Shown: positions 32,983 through 42,257 of the stretch, one piece after another
Position numbering within the stretch: the stretch's first letter is position 1
Layout of the letters: each line of letters starts with the position of its first letter
Source of the DNA: JBBQVS01 sp964250805
GTDB taxonomy: Bacteria > Chloroflexota > Ktedonobacteria > Ktedonobacterales > Ktedonobacteraceae
DNA length: 44,713 nt
Assembly (NCBI GenBank): GCA_964250805.1
Contig: CAXUHG010000033.1
Location: 1 to 44,713 of the forward strand
Direction: 5' to 3'
Translations under genes and position numbers: made by a program
Notes under the pieces: generated by a model
Database searches by the model: none
Seen by the model: only the letters and a program-made list of their open reading frames with translations
What the model was told of the DNA's origin: nothing

Positions 32983-34762
32983 AATCGATCCCAACAGACC
33001 GCCTTCGTTTGACCACATAAATCACTCCGACAATCATCAGTATACCAACGCTTGCAGCCATAATCCAGAACGGCTTGACAAACTGTTGCCATGCAGGAAC
33101 CGAAGGTACATTCAAGTTTGCATTGGGTGCGAGCAATTGCGCCGCTCTTTTGGGCTTGCCATTGCCAGCGATGACGCCCATTGCCTTCTGTGGACCCGTC
33201 TGCCAGGGAAAGCTGCCCGCGACGTTCGAGGGTGTGTAGCTGAAATCGTAGAGCGTCCATGCTAGATAGCCCGCGCTACCGCTACTTCTCAGGAAACGCA
33301 GTGTCGTGGCATAGTATGCTGCCTGCTCCGCCTCCGTATGCCCATTGGGAAAAAACACGCTATTCCACGTTGGTAGCCCAAACTCACCCAATACAAGCGG
33401 CATGTGAGGTTGCGCGGCGCGTAGAGCATCATACGCCTTTGCTAAATTCTGCGCGGGTGCGTAGTAGTGGAACGACACAAAATCGACGAGTGGAATATGA
33501 GTCTCTGCCGCCTGTGGTGTTGCCCAACCAATCGTTAGCAGATGGTGCGGATCGTAGCGGCGTGCTAGATATGCAATGTGTGTTAACCACGCGTTGACGA
33601 GGTATTGTCCTGCTGCGTGGTAATCCTGGTCTGGCTCATTTTTTAAGTCCCACGCCAGGATGGTTGGGTTGTTTTGAAAGCGCGTTAGGAGCGTTTCAAG
33701 CTGGCGGTCAGCCGAGGGCCAGTGCAGCAATGTGTAGTCGGAGCGAAAGTCGAATAGAGTAACAATCACATGTAGGTTATGTTGCGCGGCACGAGTAAGC
33801 AAGTCGCTCAGTTCGCCCATCGGGTCCTTTACAAACGTGTCCTTGTTCGCCGCTGTAATAGTAGGAGTGGGTTGTAACCCAGGATTGGCACCCAGTTTTG
33901 AACCATCAAACTGGTCGAAGGGCACAAAGATACGAATTGTATTCAGGCCAAGCTTGGATATTACGCTGAAATCGGCGTCGATGCGAGCCGGATTATAGCG
34001 GCTCCAAAAGCGATTCCACGGTGTATCTTTTGGATAATAGTTGATGCCCGCCACTTGATAAGGTTGTCCGTTTAGCGTCAAACTGGCACTATTCGGACTT
34101 CTTCCCACAAAATTTGCGGGTGTTTGAGGAGGCGTGGCAACTGTATTGAGGTCTTGATTGCTGTCCTGTACCCAATGGCGCACGCGCCAATTTCCATCTG
34201 ACAGGAACATCACTACCTGATAGACCGCCTTCGTCTCTCCTACATAGACTACGCCCCCACTCTTATTATGCACGATGTTTACTACTGTCGCATTACTATC
34301 TGTAAAAGAGACGATGGAACCATCGGCAGAATAAAAGTGCAGTTGGAGTGTATGTGTCATGTCCGCCTGCTCTACCAGCCAGCCCTTTGCCGCGACTGCG
34401 TTCACCTCGCCATCGACATCTGCGAGTGCGGGACCGACAAAGTAGGTCTCTAGTCCGTATGGCTGATTTTTCAGTAGCGAAATGTTCCATTGGAGCCATG
34501 CACGTAGATAGGCCGACTGAATATCGGTGCGTGTTACAGGCTCCATCTGTCGTCCTGTATCGGCATCGTCGCTCTTCCAATCCAGTTGCACGTCAAGGTC
34601 TGGCGGCACATTTGGCACGATGTTGAGGGCGGAGCCAGGGTCTTTATCCTGTTGGTAGTACAGCGTGAGAGCATCGACACCGACAAATAACTCCCAGATG
34701 CCGCCAATGACAAGCAGCAGAATAAGTGCCCAGAGAATGCGTTTTACAATGTGCTTAGGCAT
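32981..34762 (-). CDS. Membrane-anchored GH5-like (clan GH-A) glycosidase
   Basis: The 593-residue protein has an N-terminal membrane anchor (residues 8-30) and a second near the C-terminus (about 565-587, followed by KRRRS). Between them lie a domain of about 200 residues with a beta-rich NTF2-like look (AAKGWLVEQADMTHTLQLHF, GNWRVRHWVQD) and a clan GH-A barrel. The barrel has the acid/base Glu in LAWDLKNEPD and the nucleophile Glu in LVLGEFGLPTW, with FHYYAPA in between. It should cut beta-glucan or mannan type links at the outer face of the membrane. The ATG lies 4 bp after the Ig-like gene; its Shine-Dalgarno overlaps that gene's stop, so they form one operon. Confidence 0.88.
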   Translation of the reverse strand: MPKHIVKRILWALILLLVIGGIWELFVGVDALTLYYQQDKDPGSALNIVPNVPPDLDVQLDWKSDDADTGRQMEPVTRTDIQSAYLRAWLQWNISLLKNQPYGLETYFVGPALADVDGEVNAVAAKGWLVEQADMTHTLQLHFYSADGSIVSFTDSNATVVNIVHNKSGGVVYVGETKAVYQVVMFLSDGNWRVRHWVQDSNQDLNTVATPPQTPANFVGRSPNSASLTLNGQPYQVAGINYYPKDTPWNRFWSRYNPARIDADFSVISKLGLNTIRIFVPFDQFDGSKLGANPGLQPTPTITAANKDTFVKDPMGELSDLLTRAAQHNLHVIVTLFDFRSDYTLLHWPSADRQLETLLTRFQNNPTILAWDLKNEPDQDYHAAGQYLVNAWLTHIAYLARRYDPHHLLTIGWATPQAAETHIPLVDFVSFHYYAPAQNLAKAYDALRAAQPHMPLVLGEFGLPTWNSVFFPNGHTEAEQAAYYATTLRFLRSSGSAGYLAWTLYDFSYTPSNVAGSFPWQTGPQKAMGVIAGNGKPKRAAQLLAPNANLNVPSVPAWQQFVKPFWIMAASVGILMIVGVIYVVKRRRSVGID

Positions 34763-34766
34763 GTCC

Positions 34767-36008
34767 TCATCCTAATCTAATTCTCTTCGTCACCTGTTCT
34801 GAACCAACGATTACCCGCACCGTGTAGTTGCCCGATGGAAACTGTCCCGCCAGCAGTTCTACGCTCGTATAGCCAGCATCGGAGATGCTGTCCAGTTCCT
34901 GGCTTTGCCCGTTTGTGTTGGTGACGACAAAACGTATTGGAGTACTATCGGGAATGTATTGTCCCAACGAGCCAAGCATGGGACCGACCTGTAAACGATA
35001 GGCGTTGTTTATAGTATCTTTTTGTATCGACACTGGAAATGTATTGACGGCAGGGCCAGCCGTGAAGTGTACTATAGTCGAGGAACTCGTGACTCCCAGC
35101 ACCGTCGCCTGCACGCTGTAATCCCCTGGTTGCAGTGGTGCCTGCATCGCTACCTGCGCCTGTCCGTCGATGGTATAGGCAGGGATAGTGCTATATGAGC
35201 CATCGGGCGCACGTACAACGAATGTAATTTCTGTACCATCGGGCATCGGGTTGCCGAATGCATCCACGATGGTTGCCGTGTGTAGCGTCGTAATCAGATT
35301 CCCGTTCGCTGGCAACGGTTGCGGGTCGGCGGAGATAGCAAAGGGCACGGGCCAGCCAGCGACCTCTAACAGCGTCCCCTCGAAGCCATGCACCTGTCCT
35401 ATGCGTGCTACAATCGTTGTACGACCCGCCTTTGTACCGCTAAAGACGCGTGTCCATGCCAGTAAGTTATGTACCACCAGAAACTTTGTCTCCAGGCGAT
35501 TCCCTGGATGCATCACCAATACCTCGACTCTTGTCCCCTCCATCACTGGATTGCCATAAGCATCAAAGGGTACCAGCACCGTCATGCTCCAATGGTCGGC
35601 ATCGGCAACAATCGCCTTTGCGCCAACCAGCGGTGTCAGCGGCTCAATAGGAGCAGAAGGTTGGATAAGCATATGTGCCGTTCCTTGTCCCTGTCCCACT
35701 ACCGCCGTCAAATGCACCATACCTGATTGTTGCGTGTCCCCTCCCGACAAGACAAACTGCGTCTTACCATGACGCAACTTCGCCTGATACACGCGTATGC
35801 CATAGCTTCCCTCCGCAATCAACGTCGCCTCTACCCCATCCTGTACCGCAACGGGTCCAACCGTAATCGTCGCCGTATGCCCCGCCGTAATCGTCGTCAC
35901 CCCATCCACAGGCACTACGCCTTGAAATGTGATATTTGTCTGCGCTTTCGTATTACGACTCACCAGGATAAAACTCGTCGCTATCAGAATCACAGACAGT
36001 ATTATCAA
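34767..36008 (-). CDS. Exported protein with bacterial Ig-like domains
   Basis: The product is about 413 residues. A hydrophobic anchor or signal (LSVILIATSFILVSRNTKAQ) leads three to four repeated beta-sandwich units with the pattern seen in invasin/Big-1-like domains: VDAFGNPMPDGTEITFVVRA and VPFDAYGNPVMEGTRVEVLV, each followed by an SSTIVHFTAGPA-like strand. The start is unclear: in this frame only TTG 36008 is a usual start, yet a basic segment (KFIFGRRG) reads through upstream without an ATG or GTG, and AGAAGGGG lies 13 nt before the TTG. It may support or anchor the GH5-like enzyme encoded immediately downstream. Confidence 0.75.
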   Translation of the reverse strand: MIILSVILIATSFILVSRNTKAQTNITFQGVVPVDGVTTITAGHTATITVGPVAVQDGVEATLIAEGSYGIRVYQAKLRHGKTQFVLSGGDTQQSGMVHLTAVVGQGQGTAHMLIQPSAPIEPLTPLVGAKAIVADADHWSMTVLVPFDAYGNPVMEGTRVEVLVMHPGNRLETKFLVVHNLLAWTRVFSGTKAGRTTIVARIGQVHGFEGTLLEVAGWPVPFAISADPQPLPANGNLITTLHTATIVDAFGNPMPDGTEITFVVRAPDGSYSTIPAYTIDGQAQVAMQAPLQPGDYSVQATVLGVTSSSTIVHFTAGPAVNTFPVSIQKDTINNAYRLQVGPMLGSLGQYIPDSTPIRFVVTNTNGQSQELDSISDAGYTSVELLAGQFPSGNYTVRVIVGSEQVTKRIRLG

Positions 36009-36104
36009 GAGACACGTTATGCCCCTTCTCCCAAAAATAAATTTTTGAATATTTATTTCACACCCCCACGTCCAAATAATGAATTTTAATCAAACAATGA
36101 GGAT

Positions 36105-36228
36105 GTAGGGGCCATAATTCATTACGCCCTCGTCCCCGTAGACAATGTTCACAAGGATTGAGGAACGGAATCAATGGATGGAGGCAGAATCGATGTGGGA
36201 CAAGGGCGTAATGAATTATGGCCCCTAC
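36105..36228. repeat. A-related palindromic element with distinct interior
   Basis: The arms GTAGGGGCCATAATTCATTA and complement are near perfect over about 30 bp. The interior carries GATTGAGGAACGGAATC, whose core ATTGAGGAACG recurs in the relic at 13145-13210. It begins 21 bp after the stop of the large membrane protein and separates it from the Ig-like gene. Confidence 0.85.
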
Positions 36229-36248
36229 GGGCGTTTCATTTTCATTCA

Positions 36249-39200
36249 TCACACCACCCCTATCAGATAATTGATAGACAGACGCAACGAGCTATAGCCA
36301 ATACCGCTCGGTGGAGTATAGCGTTCAGGCCAGGGTAACAACGAAACCTGGAATGCGTGATGCAGACTAAGAATGTTCGTATAGACATCCCCTTTATTGA
36401 CAATGGTTTGCACCGTGTTCGCAGGCGTGATGACAACATCGAAGTTTTCACTATGTTCTGGTTCAGACGCTTGCTCGATATAATAGTTGTCCACCCACAC
36501 GACCTGATTTTGAGCGTTGTAGTAGGTCACGAGCAAATGGGGCACGGTGGCCTCGACTGTGCTGGTATTGTAGAGTGCGCCGACGAGGTGAAGTTGACCA
36601 TCGGCCTCGGATTTGATGGACAGACCGTTTGCTCCTACTCCTCGGTCAAGGTCATAGTCAGTGACAACCGCTTTAGCGTAGACATCGAAGGATGCGATGG
36701 GTGCTTTAAGATGAAGCGGTGTCTTCAGCCCTGGCTTGAACTCGCCCATCAACGTTGCAGCGTCAATTAAGCCCGTTCCCGCGACGCCTTCAAAATCGAC
36801 GCGAAATGGTGTTGTCTCCTTGGGCAAGAGGGCGTGAATCATGCCTTCTTGCGCGTTGTACGTGGAGAGAATATTGTGGTATTTGTCGTACAGTACGGCG
36901 GTTACAGTAACATCAGCCGGGTATACGTCGGTATTGATGAGTTCGCCGACGACGCTATAGGTTTTGCCTACTTTGACTAACCGCGACGAAAGAATTTGTA
37001 GCACGGGACGGTCTAACACGTCGCCAAAAGAGGTTGTTCCCGTTGTAACAACCGAGCGACCTTGCGAGTGATAGATCACGACAGGATTACGCAAGAACTT
37101 GTCGGGGGGCACTGTAATATCGGCACTCGCTGGAAGAATATACCATGTTCCCTGTCGCTTGACCATCGTGAGGTAGTCCGTTGTGGGGTAGCGCACCAGA
37201 GACGTGATCCAGAGCGCATCAACGCGCATCTGTAGGTGATCGGGTGTGCTTTTGACAATATGCACATATACCGAGTCGAGTTTGCCATAAGATGCGACCA
37301 GACCATTAACAACCGATAGCTGTAGCAGATACTGATCCATACTTGGGCGCGTTAGCGGATCGAGGCGAGCATAGGCATTTCCGTAGCGGCGAAAGTCGAG
37401 GTCATTGTAGTAGTTCTGCACAAGCGTCACTGGATTGTTTTTTTGTTGCACGAGCGAAAAGATGCCGTAGGCCAGCGAGGAGGCAAGCAGAATACACAAT
37501 ACTGCTGTACGTAACTGCTGCGCACTCGGTGGTGCTGGCTTGAGCTTCTTAATATCCGCGATCCAGTTGCGCCACAACTGCCAGCGTTGTGTTCTCTGCT
37601 CAAACTCGTTATTGTCTGGTGGCAATTGTGACCAGCGTACCAAACGCTCATGCATACTATTGGCAACGCCGCGACCGAGCCGACGTATACCGCGTAACGG
37701 TGGAAATTTATGGAGTGGCACTTTTCGGGTGATTTGTGATACTCGCCGTGCAAAGCGTGTCACTCCTAAAAAGTTGAGTAGATTGCGGAGCAGTGGTAGC
37801 CAGAGATTTGCGCTGATCGCCAGGATTGCGGCGAAGATCGAGGTCATTGGCACCGTGCCCCACATCACGCTCTGATAGACGGGAATATCCTGACGCGGCA
37901 ACACAGCGGGTAGCGGCGGAATATCGGCACGTTCCCACACCATAATGCCGTTTTCCAGGCGTTGCAGACGATGCCAGCCTGAGAAAAACAAAAGCGGATC
38001 GTAGAACTGGTCATTGGAAAAGATGTATTTCAGATTGTATTTTTCTGGAATCGCCAGTATCTGTTGCAATGAACCAATACCAGGAATGCCTGCGTACTTT
38101 GCCCCTTCCAGGCGTTCGACGGGCGAGGTATTCAGTTCGGGCAGTTGGCGTGCCGAATTATAGTCACCATCGACCGATGTCGCCGTTGTCTCGGATGAAA
38201 GCAGCGACATCTGATCACCGAAACCGAGCGTGATGTAGCGCCAACGCGAATGCTGGTCTTTATTTAGAAAATTGACAATCGGCTGAAAGTCAATCGAAGC
38301 GGGTTGAAATTGTCGAAACTGCGTCAGGTTGGCGACATAGACAGAGACCCCCAGATACGAGACCAAAAGCCCTACCTGCACACCGCGCCATGTGACCTTA
38401 CCGAACTGTTCGCGCAAATATTTTGCTAGACCACCATGCAGCATACTCACCACAAATTCGCCAAGAATGGGCAGTTGAATAATGGTAGCCCAGAAGGTGA
38501 AACGGTCAAGCGTCAGGATATTGAATGAATTACCTAGAATCAGGTGCGGTAGTGGCGTTGTACCACCTGTACCCAGCAGCACCAGCATCGAGTACGAAAG
38601 CGCGAGAGGCCATGCCTTCGTACTATACGCTTTATAGAAAACATAGGGGAAGGTGAGAACCGACAGGCCATAGGGTACAAGCCAGAATACTAGGCCCGCA
38701 CTGGTGTCAACTAGAAAATTGTCGCGTGACGCATGCGGAATCGGTACCTGCACAATAGGGTCTGACCTACTATACAACCAGTATGGTAGGACAACAATAA
38801 TTAGTGCCGCTACCATCCCCACCAGATAGATCGCTGCTCGTGTGCTTACAGGTAGCACGCGTCGTATACGTCTTACAACAACAGCTCGAAAATTCTTACG
38901 TGTAATCCTTGTCGGTCGCTGCCCCAATTCGTCGGGCAACGGTTGACGAAACTTCTGCACGATTGCCAGCCCGACCACAGGTAGCACAAAGAAGATGGCT
39001 CCAAACAACGTTGTTACATGATGACCCGCCGTCGTTGCTGCATTGAATGCCCACGCGCTAAATAGATATTTCTTCTTGCCCTCGTCCAACCACATATAGC
39101 TATATGCCAGCGCATGTAAAAGAAAACCTATCGAGAAGGTCGTCGGCAACTGCCCGAAGACATGCACCGTCTCTGTGATGCTTGAGCAAAACACAACTAA

Positions 39201-39641
39201 TAGTGACGCGTAACCCGCTGCCTCTTCGCTCACCCAAATCTTAGAGGCTCGATACGTTCCAAACGTAATGTTGAGAATGGCGAAGAGTTGTACCACCACG
39301 AACCCATCTAACAAATTGCCCCCAAACAGGTGTGCCACTAGCGCAATGCTTTGTTGCGACCCCGGTGGATAACTCGTCATGGTAAAACCTGTATACCAGC
39401 GGTACTCCCAAGGATCCCACCAGTAGCGATAGTAGTGATCGGCGAAAAAAACGTGAATCAGCGCATCATAGGTGTGCTTGAAATCGCCGGAGAGTAGTAG
39501 TACTCCATGATAGGTAAAGGCAAGAGCCAGTGCTATAAGGAGATGTTTATTGATTGTTTGCAGTTTTGCTTTCGCACGCTGTAATATGGGAAGCTTTGTG
39601 GTTGTAAGTGTGTAGATAGATTGTAGAGGCTGGGTGATCAT
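36249..39641 (-). CDS. Giant polytopic membrane protein, GT-C / PTPS_related-like, with C-terminal beta domains
   Basis: The product is about 1130 residues from ATG 39641 (MITQPLQSIY), 11 nt after GAGGA; the open frame upstream crosses a perfect palindrome and is not credible. Ten or more membrane helices fill residues 35-430, with loop HVFFADHYYRYWWDPWEYRW and TGFTMTSYPPGSQQSI after helix 1, typical of GT-C lipid-linked glycosyltransferases and of PTPS_related membrane proteins. A soluble part and another helix follow (around 620-650 and 720-740). The last 350 residues contain two FxLYD-like beta sandwiches (TYSVVGELINTDVYPADVTV; QLHLVGALYNTSTVEATVPH). It may transfer a sugar to an exported acceptor. 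Donor and acceptor are unknown. Confidence 0.75.
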   Translation of the reverse strand: MITQPLQSIYTLTTTKLPILQRAKAKLQTINKHLLIALALAFTYHGVLLLSGDFKHTYDALIHVFFADHYYRYWWDPWEYRWYTGFTMTSYPPGSQQSIALVAHLFGGNLLDGFVVVQLFAILNITFGTYRASKIWVSEEAAGYASLLVVFCSSITETVHVFGQLPTTFSIGFLLHALAYSYMWLDEGKKKYLFSAWAFNAATTAGHHVTTLFGAIFFVLPVVGLAIVQKFRQPLPDELGQRPTRITRKNFRAVVVRRIRRVLPVSTRAAIYLVGMVAALIIVVLPYWLYSRSDPIVQVPIPHASRDNFLVDTSAGLVFWLVPYGLSVLTFPYVFYKAYSTKAWPLALSYSMLVLLGTGGTTPLPHLILGNSFNILTLDRFTFWATIIQLPILGEFVVSMLHGGLAKYLREQFGKVTWRGVQVGLLVSYLGVSVYVANLTQFRQFQPASIDFQPIVNFLNKDQHSRWRYITLGFGDQMSLLSSETTATSVDGDYNSARQLPELNTSPVERLEGAKYAGIPGIGSLQQILAIPEKYNLKYIFSNDQFYDPLLFFSGWHRLQRLENGIMVWERADIPPLPAVLPRQDIPVYQSVMWGTVPMTSIFAAILAISANLWLPLLRNLLNFLGVTRFARRVSQITRKVPLHKFPPLRGIRRLGRGVANSMHERLVRWSQLPPDNNEFEQRTQRWQLWRNWIADIKKLKPAPPSAQQLRTAVLCILLASSLAYGIFSLVQQKNNPVTLVQNYYNDLDFRRYGNAYARLDPLTRPSMDQYLLQLSVVNGLVASYGKLDSVYVHIVKSTPDHLQMRVDALWITSLVRYPTTDYLTMVKRQGTWYILPASADITVPPDKFLRNPVVIYHSQGRSVVTTGTTSFGDVLDRPVLQILSSRLVKVGKTYSVVGELINTDVYPADVTVTAVLYDKYHNILSTYNAQEGMIHALLPKETTPFRVDFEGVAGTGLIDAATLMGEFKPGLKTPLHLKAPIASFDVYAKAVVTDYDLDRGVGANGLSIKSEADGQLHLVGALYNTSTVEATVPHLLVTYYNAQNQVVWVDNYYIEQASEPEHSENFDVVITPANTVQTIVNKGDVYTNILSLHHAFQVSLLPWPERYTPPSGIGYSSLRLSINYLIGVV

Positions 39642-39734
39642 AACAAATATATCCTCGACAAGCGACTTACGAATTGGAAGTGATGTATTTTCTTTGTTCT
39701 TAGATTCAGTATAAGCCGCTCTCCTAACACACCT

Positions 39735-39803
39735 TATATGGTCAATTTTCATATGTTCCCAGCCGCCTGCTGCAGCTGGGAACATATGAAAATTGACCAT
39801 ATA
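39735..39803. repeat. Perfect 29-bp palindrome in a divergent promoter region
   Basis: The arms 39735-39763 and 39775-39803 are perfectly complementary around an 11-nt loop. The element sits between the divergent membrane-protein and GT2 genes, 77 bp before the latter. On the plus strand it is followed by ATTTTTCCCCC, so it could act as a terminator or attenuator in the GT2 leader. The sequence is unrelated to the GTAGGG families. Confidence 0.8.
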
Positions 39804-39879
39804 GATTTTTCCCCCTTTGCCGAAATACAAAGGTAAGAGATTATGTGTAGACGTAAGTAAGTTGGAGGAGGCATCTTGC

Positions 39880-40650
39880 ATGTCATATCAAGAATATCTA
39901 CAGTGGAAAGAAAATCCGTTACAGGCCGAGCCGTATCTTTCAATTATTGTTCCCGCGTATAACGAGGCTGAACGCATCATTCCCACTATTGGTGCTATCG
40001 CATCACATATGTCCGAGCAGGGCTATGCATGGGAACTGCTCGTCGTCGATGACGGCTCGAAGGACGAGACCGCGAATCTTGTTGAGGAACTTGACATGGT
40101 GAACCTGCGTCTGCTGCGTGCAACGCAAAACGGTGGTAAGGGGAGCGCGGTGCAACGCGGCATGCTCGCCGCTCGCGGACAATACCTGCTCTTTGCTGAT
40201 GCCGACAATTCGACGCCTGTTGAAGAGATCGGGAAGCTGCTCGAAAAGCTAGAGAATGCCCAGTTCGATGTCGCCGTTGGCTCACGTGCCGCCGCAGGTG
40301 CCCAGGAAGCTTCGCGCTCACTGCCACGTCGCATTTTAAGTGGAGGGCTACGTTCGCTAGTGCGCTACGTATTCCGTTTCAACGTGCGCGATACGCAGTG
40401 TGGCTTCAAAATGTATACCCGTGAGACCGCGCGGCGTTTACATGCGGCCCAAACAATCATGGGCTTTTCCTTTGACCTCGAAGTCCTGTACCTCGCCTCG
40501 AAGCTCGGCTACAAAATCGCCGAGGTTCCCATTAACTGGATCAATTCCCCTGGCTCAAAGGTTGAGTCACGCAAAGAGGTGCTACGTTTCCTACGTGATC
40601 TGCTCAAGGTGAAGCTGAACGATGTGAAGGGAGTGTATGCGCATGCGTAA
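39880..40650 (+). CDS. Family 2 glycosyltransferase, ALG5/DPM1-like
   Basis: The product is 256 residues from ATG 39880, 9 nt after GGAGGAGG. GT-A motifs are clear: LSIIVPAYNEAERIIPTIGA, LLVVDDGSKDETANLVEELD, NGGKGSAVQRGMLAARGQYL and the DxD-type LFADADNSTPVEEI. The C-terminal half has VAVGSRAA, RDTQCGFKMYTRETARRL and FSFDLEVLYLASKLGYKIAE, diagnostic of polyprenyl/dolichyl-phosphate glucosyl- or mannosyltransferases. It probably loads a sugar onto a lipid carrier at the inner face of the membrane. The GT4 gene overlaps its end by a few bases and the divergent GT-C-like protein could use the lipid-linked sugar. Confidence 0.92.
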   Translation: MSYQEYLQWKENPLQAEPYLSIIVPAYNEAERIIPTIGAIASHMSEQGYAWELLVVDDGSKDETANLVEELDMVNLRLLRATQNGGKGSAVQRGMLAARGQYLLFADADNSTPVEEIGKLLEKLENAQFDVAVGSRAAAGAQEASRSLPRRILSGGLRSLVRYVFRFNVRDTQCGFKMYTRETARRLHAAQTIMGFSFDLEVLYLASKLGYKIAEVPINWINSPGSKVESRKEVLRFLRDLLKVKLNDVKGVYAHA

Positions 40651-41839
40651 AATAAAAATCGCCGTTGTGACGACCTATCCTCCGAGTAAGGGCAGTTTGA
40701 ACGAGTACGCCTATCACTTTGTGCGTGCCTTACGCGAGAAAAACGAGGTGAGCGAGATTATTCTCCTCACCGACGAACTCCCTGCCGATGAACGCTATGC
40801 AAACGTTCAGGAGCGTGGCATGGCACCTATTCGCATTGTCCCTTGCTGGCGTTTCAATGCGTGGAATAACCCGCTACGCATTCTGGCTGCGCTCAAACTA
40901 CATAGACCAGACATGGTACTGTTCAATCTCCAGTTTGCGACCTTTGGCGATGAGAAGATTCCCGCTACCCTTGGACTACTTACGCCCATGCTCTCGCGTC
41001 TGTCCGGCACAAAGACCATCACACTGATGCACAATCTGATGGACACGATCAATCTCAAAAGTGCAGGCTTCGGCAACAAGATGGAAATAATTATGCGTTT
41101 CTTCGGCTCGCTCGTGACACGCCTGATTTTGAAGAGTGATCTTGTCGCTGTGACCATTCCAAAGTATGTAGAGTTGCTGGCGCATAAATATGGGGCGCAC
41201 AATGTGGTGCTGATGCCTCATGGCTCGTTTGAGAAGGCCCCCCAGTTGTCTTCAAGTGCAGAGGAGTCGAACGCACAGAGCATTATGACCTTTGGTAAGT
41301 TTGGCACCTACAAGCGCATCGAGCCACTTGTCGAAGCCTTCAAGAGGTTACAGGCGAATTCACGCCCAAACCTCGAATTGGTTATCGCAGGTACCGATAG
41401 CCCTAATGCTCCAGGCTATCTTGACGATATTAAAGAGAAGTACACTGATGTGCAGGGGCTACACTTTACTGGCTATGTGCCAGAGGAAGAAGTGTCACAC
41501 ATCTTTCATCGCGCCACCGTCGTCGCCTTTCCCTATAACAGCACCACTGGTAGTTCGGGTGTGCTGCATCAAGCTGGTGAGTATGGCAAAGCAGTCGTGC
41601 TACCCCACATCGGCGATTTTGCTGAGGTGATTGCCGAAGAGGGCTATACAGGCAAATTTTTTGAGCCGGGCAGTATATCCAGTCTTGTGCAGGCTATCGG
41701 TTCGCTACTGGATAATTCAGAAGAGCGCAATACTATCGGCAAACAGAACTATGTCGCTGCTCATGGCCTACCTATTGATGAAGTTGTAGATTGGTACCTT
41801 ATTCACTTTCAGTCATTGCTCACCGAGCCTTCTGCATAG
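40643..41839 (+). CDS. Family 4-type glycosyltransferase (GT-B)
   Basis: The product is 398 residues. ATG 40643 is chosen because AAGGGAG lies 9 nt upstream; ATG 40637 would leave only 3 nt. It starts KIAVVTTYPPSKGSLNEYAY, the typical acceptor-side opening of GT4 enzymes. The donor-binding domain has SIMTFGKFGTYKRIEPLVEA, LVIAGTDSPNAPGYLDDI and TTGSSGVLHQAGEYGKAVVL with the EX7E-like region GDFAEVIAEEGYTGKFFEPG. It adds a sugar from a nucleotide donor to a glycan or lipid. It overlaps the GT2 gene by 8 bp and is followed 15 bp later by a STAS gene. Confidence 0.92.
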   Translation: MRKIKIAVVTTYPPSKGSLNEYAYHFVRALREKNEVSEIILLTDELPADERYANVQERGMAPIRIVPCWRFNAWNNPLRILAALKLHRPDMVLFNLQFATFGDEKIPATLGLLTPMLSRLSGTKTITLMHNLMDTINLKSAGFGNKMEIIMRFFGSLVTRLILKSDLVAVTIPKYVELLAHKYGAHNVVLMPHGSFEKAPQLSSSAEESNAQSIMTFGKFGTYKRIEPLVEAFKRLQANSRPNLELVIAGTDSPNAPGYLDDIKEKYTDVQGLHFTGYVPEEEVSHIFHRATVVAFPYNSTTGSSGVLHQAGEYGKAVVLPHIGDFAEVIAEEGYTGKFFEPGSISSLVQAIGSLLDNSEERNTIGKQNYVAAHGLPIDEVVDWYLIHFQSLLTEPSA

Positions 41840-41854
41840 AGAGGAACAACACTC

Positions 41855-42238
41855 ATGAATATGAAAACATTTGTCACAAACGATATCGTTGTCATCAAAT
41901 TGGCAGGCCGTTTCGATGCATATCAATCTCCCCAGCTAGAGAAGTGTTTTCATGCCATCTATAGTGGTGAACTCACAGGTAGCACAACACCTAAGATCGT
42001 GCTTGATATGACGCTTGTAAACTTTATCGACTCTACAGCTCTCGCCACTCTTGTAAAGGCCATGAAGCAGTGTCATGAGCAGAAGGGTGCTATCGTGCTG
42101 TGCAACCTGCTGAAACCTGTTCGCATCATCCTCGAACTTACACGTTTAGATAAAGTCCTCACCATCGTCGATACGCAAGAAGAGGCTATCGCTCAGTTCG
42201 GGTATGTCTACGAACTGCAAGGTAATAGTGTGGCGTAA
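41855..42238 (+). CDS. STAS-domain anti-sigma factor antagonist
   Basis: This 127-residue protein is a single STAS domain: VIKLAGRFDAYQSPQLEKCF, then PKIVLDMTLVNFIDSTALAT with the phosphorylatable Ser60 after Asp59. Such antagonists are phosphorylated by an RsbW-type kinase and dephosphorylated by a PP2C phosphatase; the unphosphorylated form binds the kinase and frees its target. Both partners are encoded just downstream. It is 15 bp after the GT4 gene with GAGAGGAA upstream, so it may also be co-transcribed with the glycosyltransferases. Confidence 0.9.
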   Translation: MNMKTFVTNDIVVIKLAGRFDAYQSPQLEKCFHAIYSGELTGSTTPKIVLDMTLVNFIDSTALATLVKAMKQCHEQKGAIVLCNLLKPVRIILELTRLDKVLTIVDTQEEAIAQFGYVYELQGNSVA

Positions 42239-42257
42239 CCTTCATAAGACAAATTGC

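Noticed and set aside
39642..39881. 80-codon N-terminal extension of the large membrane protein
   Set aside because: It crosses the perfect palindrome at 39735-39803 and precedes a better ATG with GAGGA at 39641.
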